Source of the DNA: Ferrovibrio xuzhouensis | GTDB taxonomy: Bacteria; Pseudomonadota; Alphaproteobacteria; Ferrovibrionales; Ferrovibrionaceae | NCBI RefSeq assembly: GCF_042648965.1 | Contig: NZ_JBHRYJ010000001.1 | Location: 1,736,001-1,800,000 of the forward strand | DNA length: 64,000 bases | Direction of reading: 5' to 3' | Shown: one piece after another, positions 34,357 through 45,605 of the stretch | How the letters are laid out: the number at the start of each line of letters is the position of its first letter | Numbering within the stretch: position 1 is the stretch's first letter | The notes under the pieces: model-generated | Told to the model about the DNA's origin: nothing | The model's database searches: none | What the model saw: only the letters and a program-made list of their open reading frames with translations | Position numbers and translations under genes: made by a program

Positions 34357-34947
34357 TTACGCGTCGACCAGCTCGCGCTTGGCCTTGGCGAAGACGGCGG
34401 CCTTTTCGGCGACGCGCTTGCCGAGCACTTTCGCGGTTTCGAGGTCGCTGGCGATCGGGCCCTTGTCCGGGCCTTCATCGGCATTCGATTGCGCCATGGC
34501 GCCGAGGAAGCTGCCGAGCCGGTTGAGGTCGTTGACGCTGCCCTTGGAATTGTTGTTGCCCGGCAGCAGGTCGAGGCCGACCCAGATCATGCCGTGCTGG
34601 GCGGCGAAGATGGCGAGGCTGATCAGGCTGTTCAGCTTGTCGCCCGACTGCGAGGCGGAATTGGTGAAGCCGGCGGCGACCTTGTCTTTCCAGCCGCGGC
34701 CGTACCAGACCTTGCTGGTGGCATCCATGAAGGTTTTGAACGGGCCCGACACGCCGCCCATGTAGGTCGGGGTGCCGAAGATGATGGCGTCGGCGGCATT
34801 CAGCTCCTCGATGCGGGCCTCGGCCTCGGCCACGGGCACCAGGATGGCCCTGGCGCCGGCCACCGCGGCGGCACCCTCGGCAACCGCCTGGGCCTGCTTC
34901 TCGGTATGGCCGAAGCCGGAATGGTACACCACTGCAATGGTCGTCAT
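34357..34947 (-). CDS. wrbA: WrbA-type NAD(P)H:quinone oxidoreductase
   Basis: A 196-residue type-IV flavodoxin that reduces quinones by two electrons with FMN. Seen: FMN loop SGFGHTEKQA (about 10-19), IFGTPTYMGGVSGPFKTFMD, KVAAGFTNSASQSGDK and a long insertion as in WrbA. Divergent from the HxlR regulator; a perfect palindrome lies 34 bp upstream of the start. Confidence 0.93.
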   Translation of the reverse strand: MTTIAVVYHSGFGHTEKQAQAVAEGAAAVAGARAILVPVAEAEARIEELNAADAIIFGTPTYMGGVSGPFKTFMDATSKVWYGRGWKDKVAAGFTNSASQSGDKLNSLISLAIFAAQHGMIWVGLDLLPGNNNSKGSVNDLNRLGSFLGAMAQSNADEGPDKGPIASDLETAKVLGKRVAEKAAVFAKAKRELVDA

Positions 34948-34980
34948 CGGATAAGTCCTTGTTCTGTCAGGGTTATATAT

Positions 34981-34999
34981 GAATTACTTTAAGTAATTC
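34981..34999. promoter_or_regulatory. 19-bp perfect palindrome, likely HxlR operator
   Basis: Arms GAATTACTT and AAGTAATTC around a central T, 34 bp upstream of wrbA and 187 bp from the HxlR gene. A second site of the same TACTT..AAGTA plan is at 35052. Position over the wrbA promoter suits repression by a dimeric winged-helix factor. Confidence 0.75.
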
Positions 35000-35051
35000 A
35001 GTTCCTTTACATGAGGGGAATTAGGGGGCTTGATTTCCGGAGTAAAGTAGG

Positions 35052-35063
35052 TACTTAAAAGTA
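35052..35063. promoter_or_regulatory. Second TACTT-AA-AAGTA site in the wrbA/HxlR gap
   Basis: Five-base arms TACTT and AAGTA separated by AA. It matches the inner half-sites of the palindrome at 34981. An AAGTA-GG-TACTT arrangement in the opposite sense immediately precedes it (35045-35056). Probably a second HxlR binding site. Confidence 0.6.
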
Positions 35064-35185
35064 ACCACGAGAAATCGACCGGCCAGAAGAATCTGGCCAG
35101 AAGAACATCGACCTGATTGGGAATCACCCGTGCCGGCGGGACTGTCTGACACCCGGTAGTTTGTATCCCAAGGAGTGTCCGCCTC

Positions 35186-35605
35186 ATGACTGCCCAGACC
35201 AGCCTCTCCCCCGCCTCCACCGCCGCTCCCACCCCGGCCGCGTCCTGCGGCAGCCCCGCTGCCGCCGGCAAGCCGACCTGCCCGGTCGATGCCGTGCTGC
35301 GCCTGCTGATGGGACCCTGGACCACCTATATCCTCTATGTGCTGCGCACCCAGGGACCGCGCCGCTTCGGCGAGCTGAAGCGCGAAGTCACCGGTATCTC
35401 GGCCAAGGTGCTGACCGAGCGCCTGCGCATGCTGGAGGAAGCCCAGCTGGTGCGCCGCGACTACCAGGCCACCATCCCGCCGCAGGTGACCTATTCGCTG
35501 GCGCCGCGCGGCGCCGAACTCACCCCGCTACTCGACATGGTCAAGGACATCGCCATCCGTTGGCAGTCGGAAGACGCCCAGCCGGTGCGCCAGGCCGCCG
35601 AATAA
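35186..35605 (+). CDS. HxlR-family winged-helix regulator
   Basis: A 139-residue transcription factor. After a Pro/Ala-rich 27-residue start, CPVDAVLRLLMGPWTTYILYVLRTQGPRRF and the winged helix KREVTGISAKVLTERLRMLEEAQLVRRD are the HxlR signature. Cys33 in the CPVD motif is the redox-sensitive position in many HxlR quinone or diamide sensors. Divergence from wrbA supports regulation of quinone reduction. A terminator follows. Confidence 0.92.
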   Translation: MTAQTSLSPASTAAPTPAASCGSPAAAGKPTCPVDAVLRLLMGPWTTYILYVLRTQGPRRFGELKREVTGISAKVLTERLRMLEEAQLVRRDYQATIPPQVTYSLAPRGAELTPLLDMVKDIAIRWQSEDAQPVRQAAE

Positions 35606-35633
35606 CCGGACCGCATTCAGTCCTTCAAAAACG

Positions 35634-35670
35634 AAAGGCCGCCCGGAGCAATCCGGGCGGCCTTTGCTTT
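35634..35670 (+). terminator. Rho-independent terminator after HxlR gene
   Basis: Thirteen-base stem AAAGGCCGCCCGG / CCGGGCGGCCTTT (35634-35646 and 35653-35665), AGCAAT loop, followed by GCTTT. It lies 28 bp after the stop and before the opposite-strand CheY-like gene, so it may act in both directions (A-run before it). Confidence 0.8.
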
Positions 35671-35772
35671 ACGGTGTTCGAACGCCTGCAGGCCGATGGT
35701 TATCGCCGCCGGCGCTTTTCCTCACCGGCCATGGTGACGGTCCGGGCTGGTGCGAAGGCCTTGAGGCCGCCG

Positions 35773-36186
35773 TCAGATCAGATGGTGGTACTTCAGCAGC
35801 GCATCGAGGCGCTGCTTGAGGATGGCGAGCGCCACCGGCTTGACCAGATAGCCGTCCACCTTCATCTGCTTGGCCGACAGCACGGTCTCCTGCTGCTTGT
35901 CGGCGGTCAGGAAGATCACCGGCGTCGCGGCGATCTCGCCGTTGACGAAGCCGCGCAGCTTGGACAGGAAGGCCAGTCCGTCGACCGGCTCCATATGCAC
36001 GTCGCACAGCACCACCTGCGGCCTGAGGCGCACCACTTCCTTGAAGCCCTGCCCGCCCTCGGCCGCCTCGTTGATATAGTTGAAGCCGATCTGCCGCAGC
36101 ATGCCGGTGATCATCTGCCGGGTGTAGCCCTCGTCCTCGACGATCAGGATGCGCAGCTTTTCGTATTTCGCCTTGTCGTCGCTCAT
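35773..36186 (-). CDS. CheY-like single-domain response regulator
   Basis: A 137-residue receiver with no output domain: acidic pocket E17-D18, phospho-acceptor D62 (LCDVHMEPVDGL), conserved Thr in FLTAD, Lys in YLVKPV. Separated by 16 bp from the hybrid kinase upstream, so the two are likely a signalling pair: the kinase phosphorelay could pass phosphate to it. Output may be a flagellar or protein target. Confidence 0.92.
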   Translation of the reverse strand: MSDDKAKYEKLRILIVEDEGYTRQMITGMLRQIGFNYINEAAEGGQGFKEVVRLRPQVVLCDVHMEPVDGLAFLSKLRGFVNGEIAATPVIFLTADKQQETVLSAKQMKVDGYLVKPVALAILKQRLDALLKYHHLI

Positions 36187-36202
36187 CGTCGCGCTGGTCT
36201 CC

Positions 36203-39331
<3,129 letters not shown>

Positions 39332-39432
39332 GTCAGGGGGTGCAACCGCTCAGGTAGAGATAATCGAACAGTAATGCCCGGCCTGCGTTTCCAAGGCAAC
39401 TGAAAACCTTGGCCTGCCGAAAAGCCGGGCAA

Positions 39433-39461
39433 CAAAAAAGGCCGCCCGATGGGCGGCCTTC
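39433..39461 (-). terminator. rpsD terminator
   Basis: Read on minus, AAGGCCGCCC-ATC-GGGCGGCCTT followed by TTTTTTG: a ten-base stem with three-base loop and U-run. It lies 25 bp after the rpsD stop and before the kinase gene on the same strand. Confidence 0.88.
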
Positions 39462-39485
39462 TCTGAGATCGGGTAAACCGAAGGA

Positions 39486-40097
39486 TCAGCGCGAGTAATA
39501 CTCGACGACCATGTTCGGTTCCATCTTGACCGGATAGGGCACATCGGCCAGCAGCGGCACGCGGCTGAAGGTCGCCTTCATGGTGCCGTCCATGGTGATG
39601 TAGTCCGGCACGTCGCGCTCGTTCGATGTGATGGCCTCCTGCACGAAGGGATAATCCTTCGCCTTGCCACGCACCTCGATGACGTCGCCGAGCTTGATCT
39701 GGTAGCTCGGCACGGTGACGCGGCGGCCGTTGACCGAGATATGGCCATGGCTGATGAACTGGCGCGCGGCGAACACGGTGGCGACCACCTTCATGCGGTA
39801 GACCACGGCGTCGAGACGGCGCTCCAGCAGGCCGATCAGGTTCTCCGAGGTATCGCCGCGGCGACGGTTCGCCTCGGCATAGGCGCGGCGGAACTGCTTC
39901 TCGGTGATGTTGCCGTAGTAGCCCTTGAGGCGCTGCTTGGCCATCAGCTGGGTACCGTAGTCGGTCGGCTTCTTGCGCTTCTGGCCATGCTGGCCCGGCG
40001 GGTACTCACGCTTGTTGACCGGGCTCTTGGCGCGGCCCCACAGGTTCTCGCCCAGCCGGCGATTGATCTTGTACTTGGATTCCTGACGCTTGGTCAT
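39486..40097 (-). CDS. rpsD: 30S ribosomal protein S4
   Basis: A 203-residue primary 16S-binding protein. Seen: TKRQESKYKINRRLGENLWG, ending MVVEYYSR, and the S4 RNA-binding module with RLDAVVYRMKVVATVFAARQ. Starts at ATG 40097 (AGGA seven bases before); the ORF to 40151 adds unrelated residues. Alone, as in most alphaproteobacteria; the divergent creatininase gene starts 283 bp away. Confidence 0.97.
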   Translation of the reverse strand: MTKRQESKYKINRRLGENLWGRAKSPVNKREYPPGQHGQKRKKPTDYGTQLMAKQRLKGYYGNITEKQFRRAYAEANRRRGDTSENLIGLLERRLDAVVYRMKVVATVFAARQFISHGHISVNGRRVTVPSYQIKLGDVIEVRGKAKDYPFVQEAITSNERDVPDYITMDGTMKATFSRVPLLADVPYPVKMEPNMVVEYYSR

Positions 40098-40380
40098 ATT
40101 CAGTCCTGGTTTCGGCGCATGAGGGGAAGGCAGCCACGACAACCCGTCCATGCAAGAAATGCCGATCCCCCCGGTGAGGAGCCGGGGAGGGCGGCGGCAT
40201 CATACGGATCACCCCCCGCCCGTCAAGCGCGGATTGGCGGGGCTTTTGCCCGGGCGGACCGCCCGGGGCTGATCCAGGGCCCTCGGGCAATCCTCCGGAG
40301 CCGGAATATTACCCCGGCGGGCTGGACTTTCAGGGTTTCTGCCCTTTCTGATCAACAGGTTAACTGAAGAAAGGCCGATC

Positions 40381-41130
40381 ATGCTGCTGCATCTGTGCAC
40401 CTGGGAAGAGGTTGAGACCTATCTGAAGCGCTCGACCGGCATCATCGTCCCCATCGGCTCGACCGAGCAGCATGGCCCGAACGGCCTGATCGGCACCGAC
40501 GCGATCTGCGCCGAGGTCTTTGCCAAAGCCGTCGGCGCGGCGGCCGATGCCCTGGTGGCGCCGACCATCAATGTTGGCATGGCGCAGCACCATATGGGCT
40601 TCCCCGGCAGCATGACGCTCCGGCCCACCACCCTGATCGCCGTGCTGCGCGACACGGTGCAGTCGCTGGCCCGCCACGGCTTCGAGCGGGTGTTCTTCCT
40701 CAACGGCCATGGCGGCAATGTCGCCACGGTGAATGTCGCCTTTTCCGAGATCTATGCCGAGACCAGCCTGAACCCGGCCAGCAGTAACGGGACAGGTGTG
40801 CGCTGCACCCTGCGCAACTGGTGGGACGCCCCCTCGGCCCGGCGGCTGTCGCGCGAGCTGTTCGGCAGCGAGGAAGGCAGCCATGCCACGCCGAGCGAGG
40901 TCTCGGTAACGTACCATACCTATCCGGAAGCGGCGAAAAGCGTGGCCGAACTGAGCCCGCGGGTCGCCCCGTCCGGCGGCTTCGCCGATGCCGCCGATTA
41001 TCGCCGCCGCTACCCCGACGGCCGCATTGGCTCGAACCCGGCCCTGGCCAGTGCCGCCCATGGCAAGACCATCATGGACACCGTGGTGCCGGAACTCGTC
41101 GAGCTCTATCGCGGCTTCGTCGCCGCATAG
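40381..41130 (+). CDS. Creatininase-family amidohydrolase
   Basis: A 249-residue zinc/manganese enzyme: PIGSTEQHGPNGLIGTDA (metal Glu, His, Asp), FLNGHGGNVATVNV (His), and a later Glu in GSEEGSHATPSE. The family includes creatininase and the riboflavin/F420 and mycofactocin-type hydrolases; substrate cannot be told. AAAGGCC precedes the ATG. Promoter presumably in the 283-bp gap with rpsD. Confidence 0.88.
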   Translation: MLLHLCTWEEVETYLKRSTGIIVPIGSTEQHGPNGLIGTDAICAEVFAKAVGAAADALVAPTINVGMAQHHMGFPGSMTLRPTTLIAVLRDTVQSLARHGFERVFFLNGHGGNVATVNVAFSEIYAETSLNPASSNGTGVRCTLRNWWDAPSARRLSRELFGSEEGSHATPSEVSVTYHTYPEAAKSVAELSPRVAPSGGFADAADYRRRYPDGRIGSNPALASAAHGKTIMDTVVPELVELYRGFVAA

Positions 41131-41236
41131 CATCACCGCGTATTCGTGTGCACCTGCAGCATCGCCTGCAGCAAAACGTCGCAGCGTGCCCGACGTCACG
41201 AAAAGACCGCAAACTGGTCACATGGTCAGCATGCTT

Positions 41237-41278
41237 GCCGCCCTACTATCACTGCCAGCCGCCCTACTATCACTGCCA
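41237..41278. repeat. Perfect 21-bp tandem repeat upstream of small gene
   Basis: Two exact, abutting 21-base copies (41237-41257 and 41258-41278) sharing core CCCTACTATCACTGCCA. The second TATCAC pairs with GTGAT downstream (around 41282). It lies 56 bp before the 103-residue gene start, where -35/-10 or operator sites belong. Confidence 0.8.
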
Positions 41279-41334
41279 TAGGTGATGTCATGTGGGGGAT
41301 GGCAAACCGGCAGCACGCGACACAGGAGGCAGCG

Positions 41335-41646
41335 ATGCAGGACAGACTGGACCCGACGATGACAATGCAGGCCCTGGCCACCCAGGCTCTGGGTGAACGG
41401 GCCCTTGCCGCGCAGACCGCCGTGATCCTTCCGGTCCGCCTCGACCATACCCAGTGGTCCGAGGAAGAGCCGGCGCTGAGCGACATGCTCGCCGATCCCA
41501 TCACCCAGCTGCTGATGCGCCGCGACGGCGTGCAGGAAGCCGAGATCCGCCGCCTCGCCGCCCGCCTGCGCGACAGCAGCGAACGTCGCAGTTCGGCACG
41601 CGGCCGCCGCCCGGCCAACGATCTCGTGCTCGACCAGCCGCTCTGA
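41335..41646 (+). CDS. Uncharacterised 103-residue acidic-to-basic small protein
   Basis: I do not recognise a family. AGGAGG at 41324-41329 sits 5 bp before the ATG, the best Shine-Dalgarno in the region; a longer frame to 41146 lacks one. The protein begins with a Met/Ala/Gln-rich helix (MTMQALATQALGERALAAQT), has an acidic middle (SEEEPALSDMLADPITQLL), then a Glu/Arg helix and a disordered Arg/Ser tail. No TM or signal. A strong terminator follows at 41686, and the 21-bp repeats precede it, so it is a monocistronic transcription unit. Confidence 0.65.
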   Translation: MQDRLDPTMTMQALATQALGERALAAQTAVILPVRLDHTQWSEEEPALSDMLADPITQLLMRRDGVQEAEIRRLAARLRDSSERRSSARGRRPANDLVLDQPL

Positions 41647-41685
41647 CGATCTGGCCGTTCTGAATTCAACATCGTCTTCATGCTG

Positions 41686-41714
41686 AAAGGCGGGCCTCGG
41701 GCCCGCCTTTTTCA
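41686..41714 (+). terminator. Rho-independent terminator of small gene
   Basis: Eleven-base stem AAAGGCGGGCC / GGCCCGCCTTT with TCG loop (41686-41710), then TTCA. It lies 40 bp after the stop of the 103-residue gene. Confidence 0.8.
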
Positions 41715-41992
41715 TGGCCAGCTTTTTCATGCCCGCGCGGCATCCTCTGCCGGGAATTGCGGCATCCTGTGAGGCAATGCGCGCAAGCCTTGTGCAGACT
41801 GTGAAAGTGCTTTTATTCGCCGGCGGTCTATGGATATGGTTCGCGGCAACAGGGGGCAATTCACAACACGAGGGTAGGCATGCGCCATAGTCCGATGGCC
41901 CGGCTTTGCATGGTTCTGGTGACGTGTGTACCGGCGACAGGACCGGCCATTTCTGCAGCGCCCCTCCTCACCTCTGCCCGCGCGTAACCGTC
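41715..41992. other. Gap before chemoreceptor gene with possible 35-codon leader
   Basis: Most of this span has no recognisable feature. A short frame 41880-41987 (MRHSPMARLCMVLVTCVPAT..., 35 codons, with AGGGTAGG before its ATG) ends 5 bp before the chemoreceptor ATG, which itself lacks a Shine-Dalgarno. It looks signal-peptide-like and may couple translation, or be chance. Confidence 0.3.
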
Positions 41993-44029
41993 ATGAAAAT
42001 TTCACTCACCTTTGTCGTCGGCATCGCCCTTGCCGCCGTGTTGGCCGCCAGTGCCGGCGTCGGCATCTACATGTCGCAGCGCTACGAGGCCCTGGTCGAC
42101 GACTCCACCCTGCAGGGCGATGCGCGGGTGATGCGCGAGCTGGCCGCCGACCAGATCTGGAACGAGCATTTCGAGAAGGTCACCGAGGTCGTCCAGGCGA
42201 TTGCCCAGGCCGGCTCGCTGCGTGCCGCCACGCAAGGGTCCGACGGCGCCGGCGTCGCCGCGTCGCTGAAGGCGGAATTCCGCTCCGGCGCCATCACCAG
42301 CGGCGAGGTCGCGGTGATCGGCGCCACCGTCTACGACCTCGAGATGAAGCCGATCGGCGCCGAATGGCTGAAAGCGGAAGTGCAGCCGCCGATGGACCGG
42401 CTGAAGCCGCTGGCGGCCCGCGAGGGCGGCGCCCGGCGCAACGTCGTGCAGTTCGGCTGGGCCTCGCCCGCCGGCCCGGTGCAGACCGTGGTGGCCGCGG
42501 TCGGCGGCTTCCGCCCGGCCGGCTATATCGCCCTGCATGTCGATCCGCTGCCGCAGCTGAAAGGCCTGGAAAAGCGGCTGGGCATGAATGTCGCGGTCCG
42601 CCCGCTCGGCGGTCCGCAGACCGTGCTGGAACTGACCGGCGTCGAGGCCACTGCGGGCAGCAAGATCGTGCAGGCGCAGACCCATCTGCTGGCCCCCGAC
42701 GGCAGCCCGATTGCCGATATCCTGATCGGCCGTGATGTTGCCGCGCTGCATGCCGGGCTGCTGAAGACGCGGCTGACCTCGCTGGGGATCTTCCTCATCA
42801 TTGCCGGCGGCATTGCCGCGGTCGCGCTGCTGATGGTGGCGCGCTACATCGCCGCGGTGCGCCGGCGCGAGGCCGCCCGCGAGGAAGCCGATGCCCGGAT
42901 GGATGCCGAACGCGAAACGGCCGAGCAGGCCGCCGCCGAGCGCGAGGCAGCGCAACGTGCGGCCTTCGAGGCCGAGCGCCTGGCCCAGGAACAAAGGCTG
43001 GAGGATGCCGTCGCCGGCATCATCGATGCCGCCACCGTCGGCGATCTCGGCCGCCGCATCGACACGGCGGCACTCGAAGGCATCAACCGGCGGCTGGCGG
43101 AGGGCATCAACCGCCTGCTCGGCATGACGGAGACGGCGATCCGCGATGTCGCCGCGATTCTTGCCCGGCTCGCCGACGGCGATGTCAGCGGCCGCATCGA
43201 GGCGGCCTACGAAGGCCTGTTCGGCTCGCTGCGCGACGACACCAACGCGCTGGCCGAACAGCTCGACCGCATTGCCGCCCGGCTCAGCGAGGCCTCGGGC
43301 CGCGTGCAGGAAGCCTCGGGCGAAATCTCGTCGGGCAGCCTCGACCTGTCGCAGCGCACGGAATCCCAGGCGGCGATGATCGAGGAGACGGCGGCCTCGA
43401 TGCATGAAGTCACCGCCACCGTGAAGCAGAATGCCGACAATGCCCAGGCGGCCAACCAGCTGGCGGCCGTGGCGCGCGACACGGCGGAAAAGGGCGGCAA
43501 CGTGGTGGCCGATGCGGTGGCAGCCGTGACGCGGATCGAGGAGAGTGCGCAGAAGATCGCCGATATCGTCGGCCTGATCGACGAGATCGCCTTCCAGACC
43601 AACCTGCTGGCGCTGAATGCCAGCGTCGAGGCAGCGCGCGCCGGCGAAGCCGGCAAGGGTTTCGCCGTGGTCGCCCAGGAAGTCCGCGCGCTCGCCCAGC
43701 GTTCGGCCAATGCGTCGAAGGACATCAAGGGCCTGATCAGCGAATCGAACGCGCAGGTCAAGGCCGGTGCGGGACTGGTGAACCAGACCGGCAGCTCGCT
43801 CACCGAAATCGTCACCGCCGTGAAGAAGGTTTCCGATATCGTCGCCGAGATCGCCGCCGCCAGCGGCGAGCAGGCGCGCGGCCTGGAAGAGGTCAGCAGC
43901 GCGGTCGGCAGCATGGACGAGATGACCCAGCGCAATGCAGCCCTGGTGGAAGAGACCGCGGCCTCGGCCCGCGCGCTCGCCGATCAGGCCGTCGCGCTCA
44001 ACGAGATGCTCGGCTTCTTCAAGCGCTGA
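41993..44029 (+). CDS. Methyl-accepting chemotaxis protein, membrane type (678 residues)
   Basis: Chemoreceptor with TM1 (about 4-26), a periplasmic sensor (about 27-260, Cache-like), TM2 (about 262-287), a coiled HAMP-like linker (VGDLGRRIDTAALEGINRRL, then a second HAMP-like unit LADGDVSGRIEAA) and an MCP signalling domain with the hairpin tip EIAFQTNLLALNASVEAARAG. It binds CheA/CheW in arrays. The C-terminus ends FFKR without a CheR-tethering pentapeptide. The ATG at 41993 has no clear ribosome site. It overlaps the hydrolase gene (opposite strand) by 11 bp. Confidence 0.92.
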   Translation: MKISLTFVVGIALAAVLAASAGVGIYMSQRYEALVDDSTLQGDARVMRELAADQIWNEHFEKVTEVVQAIAQAGSLRAATQGSDGAGVAASLKAEFRSGAITSGEVAVIGATVYDLEMKPIGAEWLKAEVQPPMDRLKPLAAREGGARRNVVQFGWASPAGPVQTVVAAVGGFRPAGYIALHVDPLPQLKGLEKRLGMNVAVRPLGGPQTVLELTGVEATAGSKIVQAQTHLLAPDGSPIADILIGRDVAALHAGLLKTRLTSLGIFLIIAGGIAAVALLMVARYIAAVRRREAAREEADARMDAERETAEQAAAEREAAQRAAFEAERLAQEQRLEDAVAGIIDAATVGDLGRRIDTAALEGINRRLAEGINRLLGMTETAIRDVAAILARLADGDVSGRIEAAYEGLFGSLRDDTNALAEQLDRIAARLSEASGRVQEASGEISSGSLDLSQRTESQAAMIEETAASMHEVTATVKQNADNAQAANQLAAVARDTAEKGGNVVADAVAAVTRIEESAQKIADIVGLIDEIAFQTNLLALNASVEAARAGEAGKGFAVVAQEVRALAQRSANASKDIKGLISESNAQVKAGAGLVNQTGSSLTEIVTAVKKVSDIVAEIAAASGEQARGLEEVSSAVGSMDEMTQRNAALVEETAASARALADQAVALNEMLGFFKR

Positions 44030-44867
44030 GGCGGGCGATGAAGCCTGCAATCAGCGCCGTAACCTCCGCCGGCCGCTCCAGGCTCGGGACATGGGCGGTG
44101 CCGGGCAGCACCTGATGCGATCCCTGCGGCATCAGGGCTGCCGCCTGGCGGCCCCGATCCCGGATATGGGGAAAATCGTGCTCGCCGCAGAGCACCAGTG
44201 CCGGCACCGCGATCTCGCCGAGCCGCCGGAAGGCATCCGGCGTAGTGTCGCTGTCCGGCCCGGCTGGCGGTGCCCGCAGCGCGATGCCGTTCATCGCGAG
44301 GAACAGCCGGCGTGCCGCACCGGTGACGCGACCCTCGGGCGCCAGCGGACCGTCGAGCCAGAGCCGCGCCTTGACCGCGTTCACCCGGTCGAGGTCGCCG
44401 GCGGCTTCGGCATCCTTCTGCTGCGCCAGCAGGGCCGCGATCCCGGGCGGCAGCACCGGCTCGGGCGAACCGGTCACCGTGGGCGAGATCAGCACCAGGC
44501 CACGCACCGAGGCCGGATAGCGCAGCGTCGCATCGATGGCGATACGGCCGCCTTGCGAGCAGCCGACCAGGATCGCTGGCCGGCCCTCGGTGGTGGCGTC
44601 GAGCACTGCCATCAGGTCGTCGACGGCGGAATGCTCCTCCGCTTCGGCCCGGGTCTCGCCAAAGCCGCGCCGGTCATAGGCGATGGCCCTGCAGGCGATG
44701 GATTGGTGGCCGGCGCCGATGGCATCGAGCTGGTCGCGCCACATGCGGCGGTCGCAGATGTTGGCATGCAGGAAAATGACCGGATCGCCGCTGCCGATGG
44801 CCCCGCTGCCACTGACTTCTGCCGCCAGCACGGCACGGCCGGACGCAATCTGATGACTGGGACGCAT
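44019..44867 (-). CDS. Alpha/beta hydrolase
   Basis: A 282-residue hydrolase. Seen: oxyanion-region FLHANICDRRMWRDQL, AIAYDRRGFGET, nucleophile S104 in GCSQGG, acid in LCGEHD and the catalytic His in PGTAHVPSLERP. Likely an esterase or C-C hydrolase of small molecules. ATG at 44867 chosen; the longer frame to 45122 runs through the hemP promoter region. It overlaps the end of the chemoreceptor gene. Confidence 0.85.
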   Translation of the reverse strand: MRPSHQIASGRAVLAAEVSGSGAIGSGDPVIFLHANICDRRMWRDQLDAIGAGHQSIACRAIAYDRRGFGETRAEAEEHSAVDDLMAVLDATTEGRPAILVGCSQGGRIAIDATLRYPASVRGLVLISPTVTGSPEPVLPPGIAALLAQQKDAEAAGDLDRVNAVKARLWLDGPLAPEGRVTGAARRLFLAMNGIALRAPPAGPDSDTTPDAFRRLGEIAVPALVLCGEHDFPHIRDRGRQAAALMPQGSHQVLPGTAHVPSLERPAEVTALIAGFIARLSA

Positions 44868-44955
44868 GGGTTCATCCTGGCGGGGGCGCGAGTGACCACT
44901 TTTATCCCGAATGCCGCACCGGGCAATCGCCGCTTCCGGGGGTGCGGGGCATTCA

Positions 44956-44976
44956 TGCGATTTATTCTTACTTGCA
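44956..44976. promoter_or_regulatory. Fur-box-like inverted repeat before hemP
   Basis: A 21-base AT-rich site beginning TGCGATTT and ending ACTTGCA, with TGC/GCA ends around a TTATTCTT centre, near the iron-box form seen for Fur in alphaproteobacteria. It lies 91 bp upstream of hemP and 88 bp from the hydrolase start, in GC-rich surroundings. Confidence 0.6.
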
Positions 44977-45067
44977 TTCACCCCGATCCCTCCGTAAACT
45001 GAGAACCAGTCGCAGCTAGGCCGCCCCTGTGGGGCAGCGCGGCCGCCGCGCCAGGGGACAGATCGGA

Positions 45068-45283
45068 ATGCCGGATACATCCATACCGTTACGTGTCGTG
45101 GGCGAGGCCCTGGGTGAGGCACGGGGCGAGACCGCGCCGGTGCCCGGGGGACTGCCCCAGGGCCTGCAGAGACTCGACAGCCGCGTCCTGTTCCAGGGCA
45201 GCCGCGAGGTCGTCATCCACCACGAGGGCGCCGATTACCGCCTGCGCCTGACCTCGAACGGCAAACTGATCCTGACCAAGTAA
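45068..45283 (+). CDS. hemP: Hemin uptake protein HemP
   Basis: A 71-residue protein whose C-terminal 40 residues match HemP: DSRVLFQGSREVVIHHEG then YRLRLTSNGKLILTK. HemP supports heme-receptor expression or uptake in other proteobacteria. Start at 45068 with GGGGACAGATCGGA before it; the frame from 45029 adds an unlikely Arg-rich lead. No TonB receptor is nearby, but the Fur-like box fits iron control. Confidence 0.85.
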   Translation: MPDTSIPLRVVGEALGEARGETAPVPGGLPQGLQRLDSRVLFQGSREVVIHHEGADYRLRLTSNGKLILTK

Positions 45284-45330
45284 GTACCGCGTGCGTTGAT
45301 GCCCCGCCTGCTCCCTGAAGGAGGCGTAAC

Positions 45331-45471
45331 ATGGTCCATCCAGTCCCAGTCTTAGTCCCAGGCCCGTTATCCGCTGCGCCCCGGCGCGGCACCCTGCAGC
45401 TGCTCGGCGCCGCCCTGCTCGGCCTCGCGGCCGCCTGCCAGGACATCCGGGGGATCAGCCGCACCGGCTAG
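45331..45471 (+). CDS. Candidate small lipoprotein (46 residues)
   Basis: A short frame after AAGGAGG (45318-45324, 6 bp before the ATG). The product has a basic region (PRRG), a hydrophobic core and a LAAAC lipobox near residue 36, leaving a short mature part QDIRGISRTG. The plan recalls entericidin-like lipoproteins, though identity is unproven. It lies 47 bp after hemP and may be co-transcribed. The remaining 134 bp to the Rieske gene contain a strong hairpin (45548-45580). Confidence 0.5.
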   Translation: MVHPVPVLVPGPLSAAPRRGTLQLLGAALLGLAAACQDIRGISRTG

Positions 45472-45605
45472 ACAGCATCGGCGGTATCGCGGAACTGCCG
45501 GCCGGCCTCTCCCACCCTGCCCGGTCGGCCCGCCCGCGATGCCGCAGCGGCCGGCCGGACCCTGGAAACCCGGCCGGCCGCATCGATCGTCAGGCGGTTT
45601 GATTC

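Noticed and set aside
45548..45580. Strong hairpin CGGCCGGCCGG / CCGGCCGGCCG downstream of the small lipoprotein
   Set aside because: No U-run on either strand, so not listed as a terminator; it may still pause transcription between convergent genes.
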